Part shown: positions 52,202 to 62,573 of the stretch, piece after piece
Position numbering within the stretch: the first letter of the stretch is position 1
How the letters are laid out: every line of letters starts with the position of its first letter
Source of the DNA: Pseudomonadota bacterium
GTDB taxonomy: Bacteria > Pseudomonadota > Alphaproteobacteria > Acetobacterales > Acetobacteraceae
Length of the DNA stretch: 64,000 nucleotides
NCBI GenBank assembly: GCA_021801255.1
Contig: JAJYYH010000033.1
Span: 62,001-126,000 of the forward strand
Direction of reading: 5' to 3'
Position numbers and translations under genes: made by a program
The notes under the pieces: generated by a model
What the model was told of the DNA's origin: nothing
Database searches by the model: none
What the model saw: only the letters and a program-made list of their open reading frames with translations

Positions 52202-52291
52202 GACGTCCGAGCCTGGCGCGCGCGGGCCGGGTGCGCAACACGACCGCCGCGGGGAAGCTTCGCCATCGTTTCTTCCTTGTGGGAGCTCATG

Positions 52292-52549
52292 CTAAACTTT
52301 CGGCCCCGCGAGGAACGCGTTGAAGGTGATCAGGGTGTGGGTATCCTTGACGCCGGGGAGGGCTTGCACCCGCTCGGTGACGAAATGGCCGATGTCTTGT
52401 TCGGGTTCGAGATAGAATTTGCCGAGCAGGTCGTAGGGGCCGGAGATCGAGTAGAGCTCCGAGAGTTGATCGATGCTATCGGCGGCGGCGCGGGCCACGT
52501 GATAGGCTTGGCCCATTTCGCATTTGATCAAGACGAAAATCGCGCGCAT
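52292..52549 (-). CDS. Stand-alone Lrp/AsnC ligand-binding domain protein
   Basis: This 85-residue protein begins MRAIFVLIKCEMGQAYHVAR. It has the RAM fold pattern with ISGPYDLLGKFYLEPEQDIG and a GVKDTHTLITFNAF ending, but no DNA-binding domain. Such stand-alone domains bind small ligands. It is divergent from the thiamine-diphosphate enzyme gene, separated by 111 bp. Confidence 0.85.
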   Translation of the reverse strand: MRAIFVLIKCEMGQAYHVARAAADSIDQLSELYSISGPYDLLGKFYLEPEQDIGHFVTERVQALPGVKDTHTLITFNAFLAGPKV

Positions 52550-52660
52550 GGCGGTGCTCCTTTCTGGCGCTTCCCCCCCGGCTCTGGTGCAACCCCTGGC
52601 GTGACGCGCGGGCGGGAGAGGCTTATCGTCGTCGCCAGTTTATCCGGCAAGGAGGGGCCA

Positions 52661-54451
52661 ATGGAACTGACGCAGGCGCGCAAGGCGCGTTTCATGCCGC
52701 GCTCGGGGGGCCGTCTGCTCGCCGATGCGCTGATCGCCCAAGGCATCGATCATGTCTTCGCGGTGCCCGGAGAAAGCTATCTCGACGTGCTCGATGGTCT
52801 CTATGCGGTGCGCGAAAAGCTCAAGCTCGTGACCTGCCGTTTCGAGGCCGGCGCGGTCGATATGGCCGAGGCCTATGGCAAGCTCACCGGGCGGCCGGCG
52901 GCGGCGATGGTGACGCGCGGGCCGGGCGCCTGTCATGGCGCGATCGGCGTGCATATCGCGCGCCAGGACAGCACGCCGCTTTTGCTTTTCGTCGGCCAGA
53001 TCCCCTTCGCCGAAACCGATCGCGAGAGTTTCCAGGAAATCGACTACCGCCAAATGTTCGGCCCCCTCGCCAAATGGGTGACGCAGATCGATGACGCGCG
53101 GCGCATTCCCGAACTCGTCGCCCACGCCGTCGATGTCGCAACGCGCGGCCGGCCCGGCCCCGTCGTGATCGCGCTTTCCGAGGAAATGCAGCGCCACATC
53201 GTCGAGGTGCCCGATATCGGCCCGGCGCTGGTGAGCGCGCCGCATCCCGATCCGGCGATGTTCGCGCGGCTGCACGGCCTGCTCGGGCGTGCCCGCAAGC
53301 CGCTCGCTATTCTCGGCGGTTCGTGCTGGAGCGAGGCGGCGCGCGGGGCGATGCGGGCGTTTCTGCACGGCCATGAGATCCCGGTGGCCGTCAGTTTCCG
53401 CCGCCAGCATCTCTATGACGCGACTTTGGCGAATTTCGTGGGCGATCTCGGCGTCGGCGCCGATCCGGCACTGGTCGCGAAGGTGCGCGAGGCGGATCTC
53501 ATTCTCGCTTTCGGCACACGACTTTCCGAAGCGGTGACAGCGGGCTACACGCTGTTCGATCTCGCTGGCGCAACGCCGATCGTGCATGTCTATCCCGAGC
53601 CGGAAGAGATCGGCCGGGTGTTTCGTCCGGCGCTCGGCATTTGTTCGGATCTCAACGCTTTTGCCCTGGCGCTCAAGGACTTGCCGGAGATCAGCGTGCG
53701 CTGGCGGGCGTGGTGCGGCGAATTGCGCGGCCTGCGCGTGGCGAGCAGCGCGGTGCCGGCGTACAAGGGTCCGCTCAATCTCGCCGAGATTTTGCATCAG
53801 TTGCAAGACATGCTGCCCGAGCATGCGATTCTCACGTCCGATGCGGGCAATTTCGCGGGCTGGGTTTCGCGCTTCATGAATTTCGCCGATCATCAGCGGT
53901 TCATCGGCCCGACCAATGGCGCGATGGGCTATGGCGTGCCGGCGGCGATCGCCGCCAAGCTCCTGGCGCCTGACCGCCTCGCCGTCGCGTTTGTCGGCGA
54001 TGGCGGTTTCCTGATGACCGGCCAGGAGATCGCCACCGCCTTTCATCACGGCGTGGCGCCGATCGTTCTGGTGTTCAACAACCAGATGTACGGCACGATC
54101 CGCATGCATCAGGAGAAATTCTTTCCCGGCCGGGTCTCCGGCACCGCGCTCACCAATCCCGATTTCGCGAAATTCATCGAGGCCTTCGGGGGGCATGGCG
54201 AGACGGTGAGCACCACCGAGGAATTCGCCCCGGCCTTCGAGCGCGCGCTGGCGAGCGGCAAGCCGGCGGTGATCGAACTCGTGATGGATCCCGAGCAGGT
54301 AAGCTCGCGCGCCACCATCGCCGAGCTCCGCGCCAGCGCGGCGCTGGCGGTCCCCAAAGGGGGGACGGGCAAAGCCGGGATGGCCAAGGCGGGCGTGGCA
54401 AAGCGCAAGCTGGCGCCGCGGTTGCCGCCGAAGCGCGGGACGCCACGATGA
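52661..54451 (+). CDS. Thiamine-diphosphate enzyme of the acetolactate synthase family
   Basis: This 596-residue protein begins MELTQARKARFMPRSGGRLL after a GGAGGGG site. The activating Glu is in CRFEAGAVDMAEAYGKLTGR and the cofactor-binding motif is GDGGFLMTGQEIATAFHHGV ending VFNNQMYGT. The FAD region of acetolactate synthase is weak. A basic tail of about 35 residues (GTGKAGMAKAGVAKRKLAPR) extends past the usual end. Substrate could be pyruvate or another 2-oxo acid. No small regulatory subunit lies nearby. The next gene overlaps its stop. Confidence 0.85.
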   Translation: MELTQARKARFMPRSGGRLLADALIAQGIDHVFAVPGESYLDVLDGLYAVREKLKLVTCRFEAGAVDMAEAYGKLTGRPAAAMVTRGPGACHGAIGVHIARQDSTPLLLFVGQIPFAETDRESFQEIDYRQMFGPLAKWVTQIDDARRIPELVAHAVDVATRGRPGPVVIALSEEMQRHIVEVPDIGPALVSAPHPDPAMFARLHGLLGRARKPLAILGGSCWSEAARGAMRAFLHGHEIPVAVSFRRQHLYDATLANFVGDLGVGADPALVAKVREADLILAFGTRLSEAVTAGYTLFDLAGATPIVHVYPEPEEIGRVFRPALGICSDLNAFALALKDLPEISVRWRAWCGELRGLRVASSAVPAYKGPLNLAEILHQLQDMLPEHAILTSDAGNFAGWVSRFMNFADHQRFIGPTNGAMGYGVPAAIAAKLLAPDRLAVAFVGDGGFLMTGQEIATAFHHGVAPIVLVFNNQMYGTIRMHQEKFFPGRVSGTALTNPDFAKFIEAFGGHGETVSTTEEFAPAFERALASGKPAVIELVMDPEQVSSRATIAELRASAALAVPKGGTGKAGMAKAGVAKRKLAPRLPPKRGTPR

Positions 54452-55530
54452 GGGTTGGCGCGATGAAGCTTGCGGGGATTTTCCTCGTGCTGGCGCTGGC
54501 GGCGAGCGCGCCGGCGCGCGGTCAGACGCCGATGGTGATCTACGAGAACGATCTGGTATTGCACGACGTGGTGTTTCAGAACGGCGAGCGGATGGCCGAT
54601 CTCAAACTGCACTACACGACGCTCGGCCTGCCGCTCCGCGATGCCGCGGGGCACGTGCTGAACGCGGTGCTGCTGCTGCATGGCACCACCGGCACCGGCA
54701 AGAATTTTCTCGCCCCGACCCTTGCGAATAATCTTTTCGGCCCCGACCAGCCGCTCGACACCCGCAAATATTTCGTGGTGCTGCCCGATGGCATTGGCGC
54801 CGGCGGCTCGAGCAAGCCCTCCGATGGGCTGCACGCGCGGTTTCCGCAATACGGCTATATCGATCAGGTCGAGCTGCAATACCGGCTGCTCGGCGAGGCC
54901 TTCGGCGTGACGCATCTCCGCCTCGTGCTCGGCACCTCGATGGGGGGCATGCAGACCTGGCTGTGGGGCGAGCGGCATCCCGGTTTCATGGATGCGCTGG
55001 TGGCGATCGGGGCGATGCCCATTGCGGTCAGCGGGCGCAACATGCTGTGGCGCGAAATGGTGATCCGCGCGATTCGTGATGATCCAGACTGGCGCGGTGG
55101 CGAATACGACCCGGCGCAGCCGCCGCATCTCTGGCTGGAGACGGCGGCGCCGCTTTTCGCGCTGATGACCGGCAATGCCGCGCGTCTGCAGCAGGCGGCC
55201 CCGACCCGCGGGGACGCCATCGCGCTCGATAACCGGCTGGTGGCGGAGGGGCGCAAATGGGACGCCAATGACATGCTCTACACCTGGGAAAGCTCGGCCG
55301 ATTACAACCCGGCCCCGGATCTGGAAAAAATCACCGCCCCTTTGCTCGCCATCAATTTCGCCGATGACCTGGTCAATCCGGCGAGCCTCGGCGTGATGGA
55401 ACCGGCGATGCAGCGGCTCCGGGCGGGGCAATACGTGCTGATCCCGCGCGGCCAGACCTATGGCCATCAGACGCTGAACTACGCCGATATCTGGGGCCAT
55501 TACGTCGCGGCGTTTCTGGCCAAGCACTAA
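54448..55530 (+). CDS. MetX-like alpha/beta hydrolase, exported
   Basis: This 360-residue protein begins MRVGAMKLAGIFLVLALAAS with a probable signal peptide. The nucleophile elbow is GTSMGGMQTW, and the His-containing end is RGQTYGHQTLNYADIW. The fold is that of homoserine O-acetyltransferase, but export and the lack of neighbouring Met genes argue against that activity here. It overlaps the thiamine-diphosphate enzyme gene by four bases and is probably co-translated. Its stop is 48 bp before dnaJ. Confidence 0.75.
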   Translation: MRVGAMKLAGIFLVLALAASAPARGQTPMVIYENDLVLHDVVFQNGERMADLKLHYTTLGLPLRDAAGHVLNAVLLLHGTTGTGKNFLAPTLANNLFGPDQPLDTRKYFVVLPDGIGAGGSSKPSDGLHARFPQYGYIDQVELQYRLLGEAFGVTHLRLVLGTSMGGMQTWLWGERHPGFMDALVAIGAMPIAVSGRNMLWREMVIRAIRDDPDWRGGEYDPAQPPHLWLETAAPLFALMTGNAARLQQAAPTRGDAIALDNRLVAEGRKWDANDMLYTWESSADYNPAPDLEKITAPLLAINFADDLVNPASLGVMEPAMQRLRAGQYVLIPRGQTYGHQTLNYADIWGHYVAAFLAKH

Positions 55531-55577
55531 AATGCCGCGCCAGGACTTGTCTGGCGTCGGGGTTTGCGCGTAGCGGT

Positions 55578-56726
55578 TCAGCGCCCGCCTTCAAAAAACT
55601 CCTTCACCTTGGCGAAGAAGCCCTCCGTCTCGGGGCTGTCCTTGCCGCTGCCCTTGCTCTCGGCCTCGGCCTCGAATTCCTCGAGCAGCTCGCGCTGGCG
55701 GCGGGTGAGGTGCTGCGGCGTCTCGACCACCACCTGGATATACATATCCCCGCGCGCCGCGCTGCGCAGCACGGAAAATCCCTTGCCGCGCAGGCGGAAC
55801 TGATCGCCGGTCTGGGTGCCGGGCGGGATCTTGACCTTGGCGCGCGAGCCATCGATCACCGGCACGTCGATCTCGGCCCCGAGCGCCGCCTGGGTCATTC
55901 TGAGCGGCACCCGGCAGAGGATATTGGCGCCCTCGCGCTGGAACAGCGGGTGCGGCTTGATCGCGATATGGACATAGAGATCGCCGGCGGGCGCGCCATT
56001 GGCGCCGGCCTCGCCCTCGCCCGCGAGGCGGATGCGGGTGCCGTCCTCGACCCCGGCCGGGATCGTCACCTGGAGGCTGCGCTCGCGCGCCACGGTGCCG
56101 GTGCCGCGACACACCCGGCACGGGTTGCGGATCACCCGCCCGGCGCCGCCGCACGTGGCGCAGGTCCGCTCGATGACGAAAAATCCCTGCTGTGCCCGCA
56201 CCTTGCCCGCGCCGCCGCAGGTCGGGCAGGTCTCGGCGCCGGCCTTGCGGTCTTCCGCGCCGGTGCCGCCGCAGGCATCGCACGTCACCCGCGTGGGCAC
56301 GCGGAGCGTGACCTTGGTGCCGTGGAAGGCCTGGGCGAGATCGATTTCGACCCCTTGGCGGAGATCGGCGCCGGCTCGCGGCCCACGCCCGCCGCCGCGC
56401 CGGCCGCCGACGAATTCGCCGAACATCTGATCGAAAATATCGCCCAGCCCGCCGGCCCCGAAATCGAAGCCGCCGGCCCCGGCGCCGGGGCTGCCACCGG
56501 TCTCGAAGGCGGCGTGGCCGAAGCGGTCATAGGCGGCGCGCTTCTGGTCGTCCTTGAGAACGTCGTAGGCCTCGCTGATCTCCTTGAAGCGCGCCTCGGC
56601 CTGCTTGTCTCCCGGATTGCGATCGGGGTGATACTGCATGGCGAGCTTGCGGTAGGCCTTTTTCAGATCTTCGGCCTTGGCGTCGCGCGCCACACCGAGC
56701 GTGGCGTAGTAATCCTGTTTCGCCAT
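55578..56726 (-). CDS. dnaJ: Chaperone protein DnaJ
   Basis: This 382-residue protein begins [20 protein letters not shown]. The J domain has YHPDRNPGD with the HPD motif. A Gly/Phe linker is followed by four zinc-binding CxxCxGxG units ([32 protein letters not shown]) and the substrate-binding C-terminal domain. It delivers clients to DnaK and stimulates its ATPase. It ends about 130 bp downstream of dnaK, the usual order. Confidence 0.95.
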   Translation of the reverse strand: MAKQDYYATLGVARDAKAEDLKKAYRKLAMQYHPDRNPGDKQAEARFKEISEAYDVLKDDQKRAAYDRFGHAAFETGGSPGAGAGGFDFGAGGLGDIFDQMFGEFVGGRRGGGRGPRAGADLRQGVEIDLAQAFHGTKVTLRVPTRVTCDACGGTGAEDRKAGAETCPTCGGAGKVRAQQGFFVIERTCATCGGAGRVIRNPCRVCRGTGTVARERSLQVTIPAGVEDGTRIRLAGEGEAGANGAPAGDLYVHIAIKPHPLFQREGANILCRVPLRMTQAALGAEIDVPVIDGSRAKVKIPPGTQTGDQFRLRGKGFSVLRSAARGDMYIQVVVETPQHLTRRQRELLEEFEAEAESKGSGKDSPETEGFFAKVKEFFEGGR

Positions 56727-56772
56727 CTCAGCCCTCTTTCCCGGCGCCGCCTGGGGACGCGCCCGCCGGGAA

Positions 56773-56832
56773 CCCGGCGCGGGCGCGCCCGCTCAAGCCC
56801 ATCCCGGCGCAGGCGCGCCCGCTTACGTCCAT
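56773..56832. repeat. 30-bp tandem repeat between dnaJ and dnaK
   Basis: Two 30-bp GC-rich units, 56773-56802 and 56803-56832, differ at a few positions (CCCGGCGCGGGCGCGCCCGC and CCCGGCGCAGGCGCGCCCGC). They can form GC-rich hairpins in the dnaK-dnaJ message. Confidence 0.7.
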
Positions 56833-56854
56833 GCTAGCGTGTCTTTTCTGCAAA

Positions 56855-58780
56855 TCAGGCGGATTTTTTCTTGTTTTTGTCGTCGATCTCCTCGAACTCG
56901 GCGTCCACGACCTTGTCGCCGCCGCCACCACCGGCGCTGCCGGTCTGCGGGCCGGCGCCGGCGCCGGGCTGTTCGCCCTGCGCCTTGTACATCGCCTCGC
57001 CGATCTTCATCGCCACCTGCGAGAGCCGATCGCTCGCCGATTTCAGGGCGGCGGCGTCATCACCCTCCATGGCCGTGCGCACCGCGGCCAATGCCGTCTC
57101 CGCCTCGCTCTTGTCGGCGTCGGCGATCTTGTCGCCCTGCTCCTTGAGGGTCTTTTCGACCTGGTGGGTCAGCGCGTCGGCATGGTTGCGCGCCTCGACG
57201 AATTCGCGCCGCTTGTGGTCGCTTGCGGCATTGGCCTCCGCCTCCTTGACCATGCGCTCGATATCGGCCTCCGAAAGCCCGCCCGAGGCCTGGATGCGGA
57301 TCTGCTGCTCCTTGCCGGTCGCCTTGTCCTTGGCCGAGACCGAGACGATGCCGTTGGCGTCGATGTCGAAGGTCACCTCGATCTGCGGCACGCCGCGCGG
57401 GGCGGGGGGAATGCCCATCAGGTCGAACTGGCCGAGCATTTTGTTGTCGGCCGCCATCTCGCGCTCGCCCTGATAGACCTTGATGGTCACCGCCGTCTGG
57501 TTGTCGTCGGCGGTCGAGAAGATCTGCGACTTCTTGGTCGGGATGGTGGTGTTGCGCTCGATCAGCCGGGTGAAGACGCCGCCCAGCGTCTCGATGCCGA
57601 GCGAAAGCGGCGTGACATCGAGCAAGAGCACGTCCTTGACGTCACCCTTGAGCACCGCGCCCTGCACCGCGGCGCCGATCGCCACCACCTCGTCGGGGTT
57701 GACGTTGCGCGCCGGCTCGCGGCCGAAGAACTGCTTGACGGTCTCGATCACCTTGGGCATCCGGGTCATGCCGCCGACCAGGATCACCTCGTTGATCTCG
57801 CCCGCCGTCACCCCGGCATCCTTGAGCGCGGCGCGGCAGGGCTCCAGCGTGCGCTGGATCAGGTCATCGACCAGGCTTTCGAGCTTGGCCCGCGTCAGCT
57901 TCATCACGAGGTGCTTGGGCCCGGTGGCGTCGGCGGTGATGAAGGGCAGGTTGACCTCGGTTTCCTTGGCCGAGGACAGCTCGATCTTGGCTTTTTCGGC
58001 CGCTTCCTTGAGGCGCTGCAGCGCCAGCTTGTCGCGCCGGAGATCGATGCCCTGCTCGCGCTGGAATTCGGCCGCGAGATAGTCGATCACCCGCGCGTCG
58101 AAATCCTCCCCGCCCAGGAAGGTATCGCCGTTGGTGCTTTTGACCTCGAACACGCCGTCGCCGATTTCGAGGACGGAGATGTCGAAGGTGCCGCCGCCGA
58201 GATCATAGACCGCGACGGTGCCGGTTTTTTTCTTGTCCAACCCGTAGGCCAGCGCCGCCGCCGTCGGCTCGTTGATGATGCGCAAGACGTCGAGCCCGGC
58301 GATGCGCCCCGCGTCCTTGGTCGCCTGGCGCTGCGAATCGTTGAAATAGGCCGGCACGGTGATCACCGCCTCGGTGACCTTCTCGCCGAGAAAAGCCTCG
58401 GCGGTCTCCTTCATCTTGGTCAGCACGAAGGCGCTGATCTGGCTCGGCGCGTAGCGCTCGCCGCGCACCTCGACCCAGGCATCGCCATTGTCGCCACGGA
58501 TGATGGTATAGGGCACCAGGCCCTTGTCCTTGGCCACCACCGGATCCTCGAAGCGCCGCCCGATCAGCCGCTTGATGGCGTAGAGGGTGTTGGACGGATT
58601 GGTCACCGCCTGGCGCTTGGCGGCCTGGCCGACCAGGCGCTCGCCGTTATCGGCGAAGGCGACCATGCTCGGCGTGGTGCGCGCCCCTTCGGCGTTCTCG
58701 ATCACCCGGACATCCTTGCCTTCCATGATGGCAACGCAGGAATTGGTGGTGCCGAGGTCGATCCCGATGACCTTGCTCAT
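56855..58780 (-). CDS. dnaK: Chaperone protein DnaK (Hsp70)
   Basis: This 641-residue protein begins [20 protein letters not shown]. Hsp70 signatures are intact: [11 protein letters not shown], a [20 protein letters not shown] and [20 protein letters not shown]. The C-terminal substrate-binding domain and lid end in a Gly-rich tail with [14 protein letters not shown]. It folds or protects proteins with DnaJ and GrpE. The gene lies between grpE and dnaJ. Confidence 0.95.
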   Translation of the reverse strand: MSKVIGIDLGTTNSCVAIMEGKDVRVIENAEGARTTPSMVAFADNGERLVGQAAKRQAVTNPSNTLYAIKRLIGRRFEDPVVAKDKGLVPYTIIRGDNGDAWVEVRGERYAPSQISAFVLTKMKETAEAFLGEKVTEAVITVPAYFNDSQRQATKDAGRIAGLDVLRIINEPTAAALAYGLDKKKTGTVAVYDLGGGTFDISVLEIGDGVFEVKSTNGDTFLGGEDFDARVIDYLAAEFQREQGIDLRRDKLALQRLKEAAEKAKIELSSAKETEVNLPFITADATGPKHLVMKLTRAKLESLVDDLIQRTLEPCRAALKDAGVTAGEINEVILVGGMTRMPKVIETVKQFFGREPARNVNPDEVVAIGAAVQGAVLKGDVKDVLLLDVTPLSLGIETLGGVFTRLIERNTTIPTKKSQIFSTADDNQTAVTIKVYQGEREMAADNKMLGQFDLMGIPPAPRGVPQIEVTFDIDANGIVSVSAKDKATGKEQQIRIQASGGLSEADIERMVKEAEANAASDHKRREFVEARNHADALTHQVEKTLKEQGDKIADADKSEAETALAAVRTAMEGDDAAALKSASDRLSQVAMKIGEAMYKAQGEQPGAGAGPQTGSAGGGGGDKVVDAEFEEIDDKNKKKSA

Positions 58781-58858
58781 GTGATGCTATCTCCTATGCA
58801 GCGGTGGCGTGCGGCCCGAAGCACCGCGCGCTTCCCCGCGTTTGGTTGGGTCATTCTC

Positions 58859-58887
58859 GATGTATTGAGCGCCAGCGCCACGGGCAA
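58859..58887 (-). promoter_or_regulatory. Candidate heat-shock-type promoter before dnaK
   Basis: On the minus strand TTGCCC and TACATC are 17 bp apart within the grpE-dnaK gap. The -35 part CTTGCC is like the RpoH consensus. The evidence is weak. Confidence 0.35.
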
Positions 58888-58918
58888 GAGTTGCGTGCGC
58901 ATTTATTGTGCATCGCAA

Positions 58919-59545
58919 TCAGGCGCGGGTGTCGACATGCGCGGCCGGCGGCGGCCCCTTGGCCACCACCACCATGGCCGGGCGCAGCAGCCGCCCGTTC
59001 AGCGTCCACGCCGCCGTCCAGGCTTGCAGCACGGTGCCTGGCGGATGGGCCTCGCTCGGCTGTTCGGCCATGGCCTGATGCAGGTTGGGGTCGAAAAGCG
59101 CCCCTGTCGGATCCTCGGCGCGGATGCCGTGGCGCTCCAGGATGGCGAGGAAATTGCGCTCGATCCCGGCCAGGCCCTCGCGCAGCCGGGTGATGATCGG
59201 CGGCTCGCCGGGCTCGGGCGGGGGCAGGCTGGCCAGGCCGCGGCGCAGGTTTTCCGCCGCTTCCACGACATCGGCGGCGAATTTCTGCACCGCGTATTGC
59301 CGCGTCTCCTCGACCTCGCGCTTGGCGCGGGCGCGAAGATTGGCGTTGTCCGCCTCGGCGCGCATCCAGCGCTCGCGCATCTCCTGGCTTTCCGCCTCGA
59401 GGCTGGCGATGCGCGCGGAAGCCGCGGCCATCAGCGCCTCGGCGCTTTCCGGGGCGGTATCGGGCGGGGTGTTGCCGGACGGGGTATTACCGGGCGGGGC
59501 GTTGCCGGGCGGGTCGGTGGGGAGTGTTTCGGGTTCGTGCATCAT
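58919..59545 (-). CDS. grpE: Nucleotide exchange factor GrpE
   Basis: This 208-residue protein begins MMHEPETLPTDPPGNAPPGN. The N-terminal 35 residues have Pro/Gly-Asn repeats, followed by the long dimer coiled coil and GrpE signature FDPNLHQAMAEQPSEAHPPG. The exchange domain ends in VVAKGPPPAAHVDTRA. GrpE releases ADP from DnaK. The gene precedes dnaK on the same strand with a 138 bp gap. Confidence 0.93.
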   Translation of the reverse strand: MMHEPETLPTDPPGNAPPGNTPSGNTPPDTAPESAEALMAAASARIASLEAESQEMRERWMRAEADNANLRARAKREVEETRQYAVQKFAADVVEAAENLRRGLASLPPPEPGEPPIITRLREGLAGIERNFLAILERHGIRAEDPTGALFDPNLHQAMAEQPSEAHPPGTVLQAWTAAWTLNGRLLRPAMVVVAKGPPPAAHVDTRA

Positions 59546-59616
59546 CGCGGCTCAGTTAAGACGTGGCGTGGCCCGAGACAAGGGTGTCTCTGCCCTTGCC
59601 GCGTGCCCGCGCCCAA

Positions 59617-59650
59617 CCCTTCCCCGTGCCCAGCCCTTCCCCGTGCCCAG
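59617..59650. repeat. 17-bp tandem repeat between grpE and the chemoreceptor gene
   Basis: Two perfect CCCTTCCCCGTGCCCAG units lie side by side. A CAAGGG/CCCTTG hairpin is close by at about 59578-59599. The 205-bp gap between divergent genes holds no other gene. Confidence 0.8.
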
Positions 59651-59750
59651 CCGTTAAGAGAGTGGTGACATTGCCCCGCCATACTCGCGCCCCGTGGCCA
59701 CGGCCCCTTGTGCCGAAGCCGCGCGTGTTTCTGTTCCGGCGGAGAAAATC

Positions 59751-61430
59751 ATGCAGTGGGTTGCCGCTCTCTCGATTGGTCGCAAGATCGTCCTCGGCTT
59801 CGCGATCATCCTGCCGCCGCTGGCGCTTGGCGCCGGCTTCGATTTCTGGCAGCTCGCCACGCTCGACCGCGACCAGGCGCTCACCGGCCGCTCCTTCGCG
59901 CTGCTCGGCGCCGCCGAGCAGGTCGGGCTCGCCCTGGCCGACGCCGAGAATGAGCTGCGCGGCTTCCTGATCACCGGGGACGCGAAATTCCTGCAACTCC
60001 ATCACGCGCGCATGGAGGCGTTGCGCCAGGGGCTCGCCGTGCTCCGCGCGGAAGCGCGTGACGATTCCGAACAGCAGCGCCGCATCGCCGCCATGGAAAA
60101 AGCCGCGGCGGCCTGGCAGAGTTATGCCGAGGGCGAGATCGCCGCGGTCAATGGCGGCAACATGGATGCGGCGCGGGATCGCGAGGTGGCGGGGGCCGGC
60201 CAGGCGCAGGCGGAGGCGATGCGCGCCGAACTCAAGCCCTTCGTCGAGACCGCGCAGAGCCGCTTCAGCGCGCGCCGGGCCGAGGAGGGCCAGGTTCTCG
60301 CCCGCCTCCGCTACCTCAATCTCGCCGGCGGCCTGGCGCTGCTGGCGCTGAGCGTCGCCGTCGTTGCCGCGATCATGCGGGGGATGGTGGCGCCGTTTCT
60401 CCGCCTTACCGCCGCCACCAACCAGCTCGCCGCCGGCGATCTCGGTATCGCGCTGCCGGCGCTCGCGCGGGGTGACGAAATCGGCGCGCTCGCCCGCGCG
60501 ATCGAGGGGTTCAAACAGGCGGTCGCCGATGCCCGCCGGCTGGAAGGCGAGCAGCAGGCCGCCAGCGCGGCCAGCCTCAAGCGCGCCGAGACGGTGGGGC
60601 GGATGATCGCCGCCTTCGATACCGCGCTCCGCACCGAGTTCGATCAGTTGACCCGCGCCGCTGCCGATCTCAACCAGGTCGCGCAGGGCATGCAGAGCAC
60701 CGCCGCGCGCACCAGCCACCAGGCGCAATCCGTCGCGGCGAGCGCCAACCAATCGGCGGTCAATGTCCAGACCGTCGCCGCCGCCGCCGAGGAGATGGCC
60801 GCCACCATCCACGAGGTCGCACGCAATATCGGCGCCTCGGCGGAGATCGCGCAGCGCGCGCGGAACGAGGCCGAGCGCACCGACCGGGCGGTGCAGGGCC
60901 TCTCCGACGCGGTGCAGAAAATCGGCAGCGTCGTCGCGCTGATCTCCGATATCGCGGGACAGACCAATCTGCTTGCGCTGAACGCGACGATCGAGGCGGC
61001 GCGCGCCGGCGATGCCGGAAAAGGCTTCGCGGTGGTGGCGAGCGAGGTGAAGTCGCTGGCGACGCAAACCGCGCGCGCGACCGAAGACATCGCGCAGCAG
61101 ATCGCCACCGTCCGCGAGGTCACCGAAAGCGTGGTCGGCGCCATCCGCACCATCGGCGAGACCATCGCCGAGATGAGCGGGATCGCCGGCAGCGTCGCCA
61201 GCGCCGCCGAGGAGCAGACCGCGGCGACGCAGGAGATCACCCGCAACATCGCCGAGGCGGCGCGCAGCACCACCGAGGTTTCCGATCATATCAGCGGCGT
61301 CAGCGAGGGCGCGCGGGAAACCGGGGACGCCGCCAGCCAGGTGCTGCACGCGGCGCACACGCTGGGTGGCCAGTCCGAGACCCTGCATGCCAATATCGCG
61401 GGCTTTCTGAGCCAGGTGCGCGCCGCCTGA
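59751..61430 (+). CDS. Methyl-accepting chemotaxis protein
   Basis: The ATG at 59751 follows GGAGAAAATC and gives 559 residues. A membrane segment near residues 11-32 ([20 protein letters not shown]), a periplasmic domain of about 160 residues, and a second membrane helix ([20 protein letters not shown]) are followed by a HAMP region. The signalling tip is [20 protein letters not shown] with [18 protein letters not shown]. It senses a ligand and signals to CheA. No Che genes are in the window. Confidence 0.93.
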   Translation: MQWVAALSIGRKIVLGFAIILPPLALGAGFDFWQLATLDRDQALTGRSFALLGAAEQVGLALADAENELRGFLITGDAKFLQLHHARMEALRQGLAVLRAEARDDSEQQRRIAAMEKAAAAWQSYAEGEIAAVNGGNMDAARDREVAGAGQAQAEAMRAELKPFVETAQSRFSARRAEEGQVLARLRYLNLAGGLALLALSVAVVAAIMRGMVAPFLRLTAATNQLAAGDLGIALPALARGDEIGALARAIEGFKQAVADARRLEGEQQAASAASLKRAETVGRMIAAFDTALRTEFDQLTRAAADLNQVAQGMQSTAARTSHQAQSVAASANQSAVNVQTVAAAAEEMAATIHEVARNIGASAEIAQRARNEAERTDRAVQGLSDAVQKIGSVVALISDIAGQTNLLALNATIEAARAGDAGKGFAVVASEVKSLATQTARATEDIAQQIATVREVTESVVGAIRTIGETIAEMSGIAGSVASAAEEQTAATQEITRNIAEAARSTTEVSDHISGVSEGARETGDAASQVLHAAHTLGGQSETLHANIAGFLSQVRAA

Positions 61431-61454
61431 GGGGGCGTTGAGACATAGATGCAT

Positions 61455-61573
61455 AAGGCCAGGGGGTTTTGCCCCCTGGACCCCCAGCAAAGGCGGAGCC
61501 TTTGCAATCCTTCCCATGATGCGGGTCTGGGGCCGCCGGCCCCAGCGGGTCGAGGGCGGAGCCCTCGCCTTAT
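61455..61573. repeat. Dispersed palindromic repeat, copy C
   Basis: About 119 bp begin AAGGCCAGGGG and end GAGCCCTCGCCTT. The same parts as copy A are present: AGCAAAGGCGGAGC, GCGGGTCTGGGG and the final palindrome. It lies after the chemoreceptor gene. The stretch that follows (TTTTGAAAATGAATGCCC) resembles the left arm of the inverted repeat at 49947. Confidence 0.8.
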
Positions 61574-61622
61574 TTTGAAAATGAATGCCCGCCCACCCAG
61601 AACCCCGCGGATTCCGGGTCTA

Positions 61623-62390
61623 TCAGGCGAACAGCGAAAGAATCCCGCCGCCCGAGGCGCCGCTGCCGATGAGATCGGAGACGGTTGCCGGCTGCGCCGG
61701 CGTTTGCGGGTTTTCCTGGTTGAGCACCAGGAATTTCTGCACGAATTGATTAACGTAGCTGGGGTTCTGGAATTTCGTCAGGTCGAGGGAGGTGCTCAGG
61801 ATGTTGACCTGCTGGCTGTAGTTGAGCAGACCGAACTGAACCGGCAGCCCGAGCGCCGTCTCGGCGACGTTGAGCAGGGTGGGATCGGCAAGGATTTCCG
61901 GGATGGTGGTCACCGCGCCGATGGTGCGGGTGAAATAGAGCGCCGCCTGCATCCCCGGGCTCTGCTGATCGGCGCTCGCCTCGAACTGATTGGTCTCGTA
62001 TTGCTGGGTGATACGGGCGAGGGTTTGCGGATTGGCGAGCGGCGGCGGGTTCCAGTTCGCCATCACCTTGGCGAAGTTGAGATAGGTCGGGTTGGCGAGT
62101 TGTTGCACGAGCGAGTTGGGCGCCGCCGGATTCTGCGTCATCAATTGTTTCAGAAGGCCTTGCTCGTTGATCATGCCGCTCATGTTGAAGGCGCCGAGCA
62201 CGACCTGCAACGCGCGATAATTCTGCAGCAGGGCGGTGGGCGTGGTAAGGTTGGGCGCCTGGCTCCGCAAATACTGCACCGCGAGTGCCGTGCTCGGGTT
62301 GCTTTTCGCCGCCGCATCCGCGTATTGCGTTTCGTTCTTGCTGTAGAGCTCATACATCGGTATGGGCGGCAAGCCGGAGATGCCAGACAT
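61623..62390 (-). CDS. DUF1217 flagellar-associated protein
   Basis: The ATG at 62390 is preceded by a GAGGAA site and gives 255 residues (MSGISGLPPIPMYELYSKNE). An ATG at 62444 would add 18 residues. The helical segments (LAVQYLRSQAPNLTTPTALL, ALLQNYRALQVVLGAFNMSG) are those of DUF1217, a family encoded next to flagellin in alphaproteobacteria. It is divergent from flagellin. Its role in flagellum assembly is not known. Confidence 0.75.
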   Translation of the reverse strand: MSGISGLPPIPMYELYSKNETQYADAAAKSNPSTALAVQYLRSQAPNLTTPTALLQNYRALQVVLGAFNMSGMINEQGLLKQLMTQNPAAPNSLVQQLANPTYLNFAKVMANWNPPPLANPQTLARITQQYETNQFEASADQQSPGMQAALYFTRTIGAVTTIPEILADPTLLNVAETALGLPVQFGLLNYSQQVNILSTSLDLTKFQNPSYVNQFVQKFLVLNQENPQTPAQPATVSDLIGSGASGGGILSLFA

Positions 62391-62573
62391 CGAGGGTATT
62401 CCTCTATCGCTAAAGCCAGAGATCGCCAGACCAGAAATCGTCATGCGGCGCCAGCGGCCGAAAGATTTTTGGATGACGCCTTATTTTATGAGAGTTTCGC
62501 CCATTTTTGTAAACATTGCATTAAGCATTTTTCCGGATGATCGGAATGTTGCTCACAAAAGGGAGACACACCG

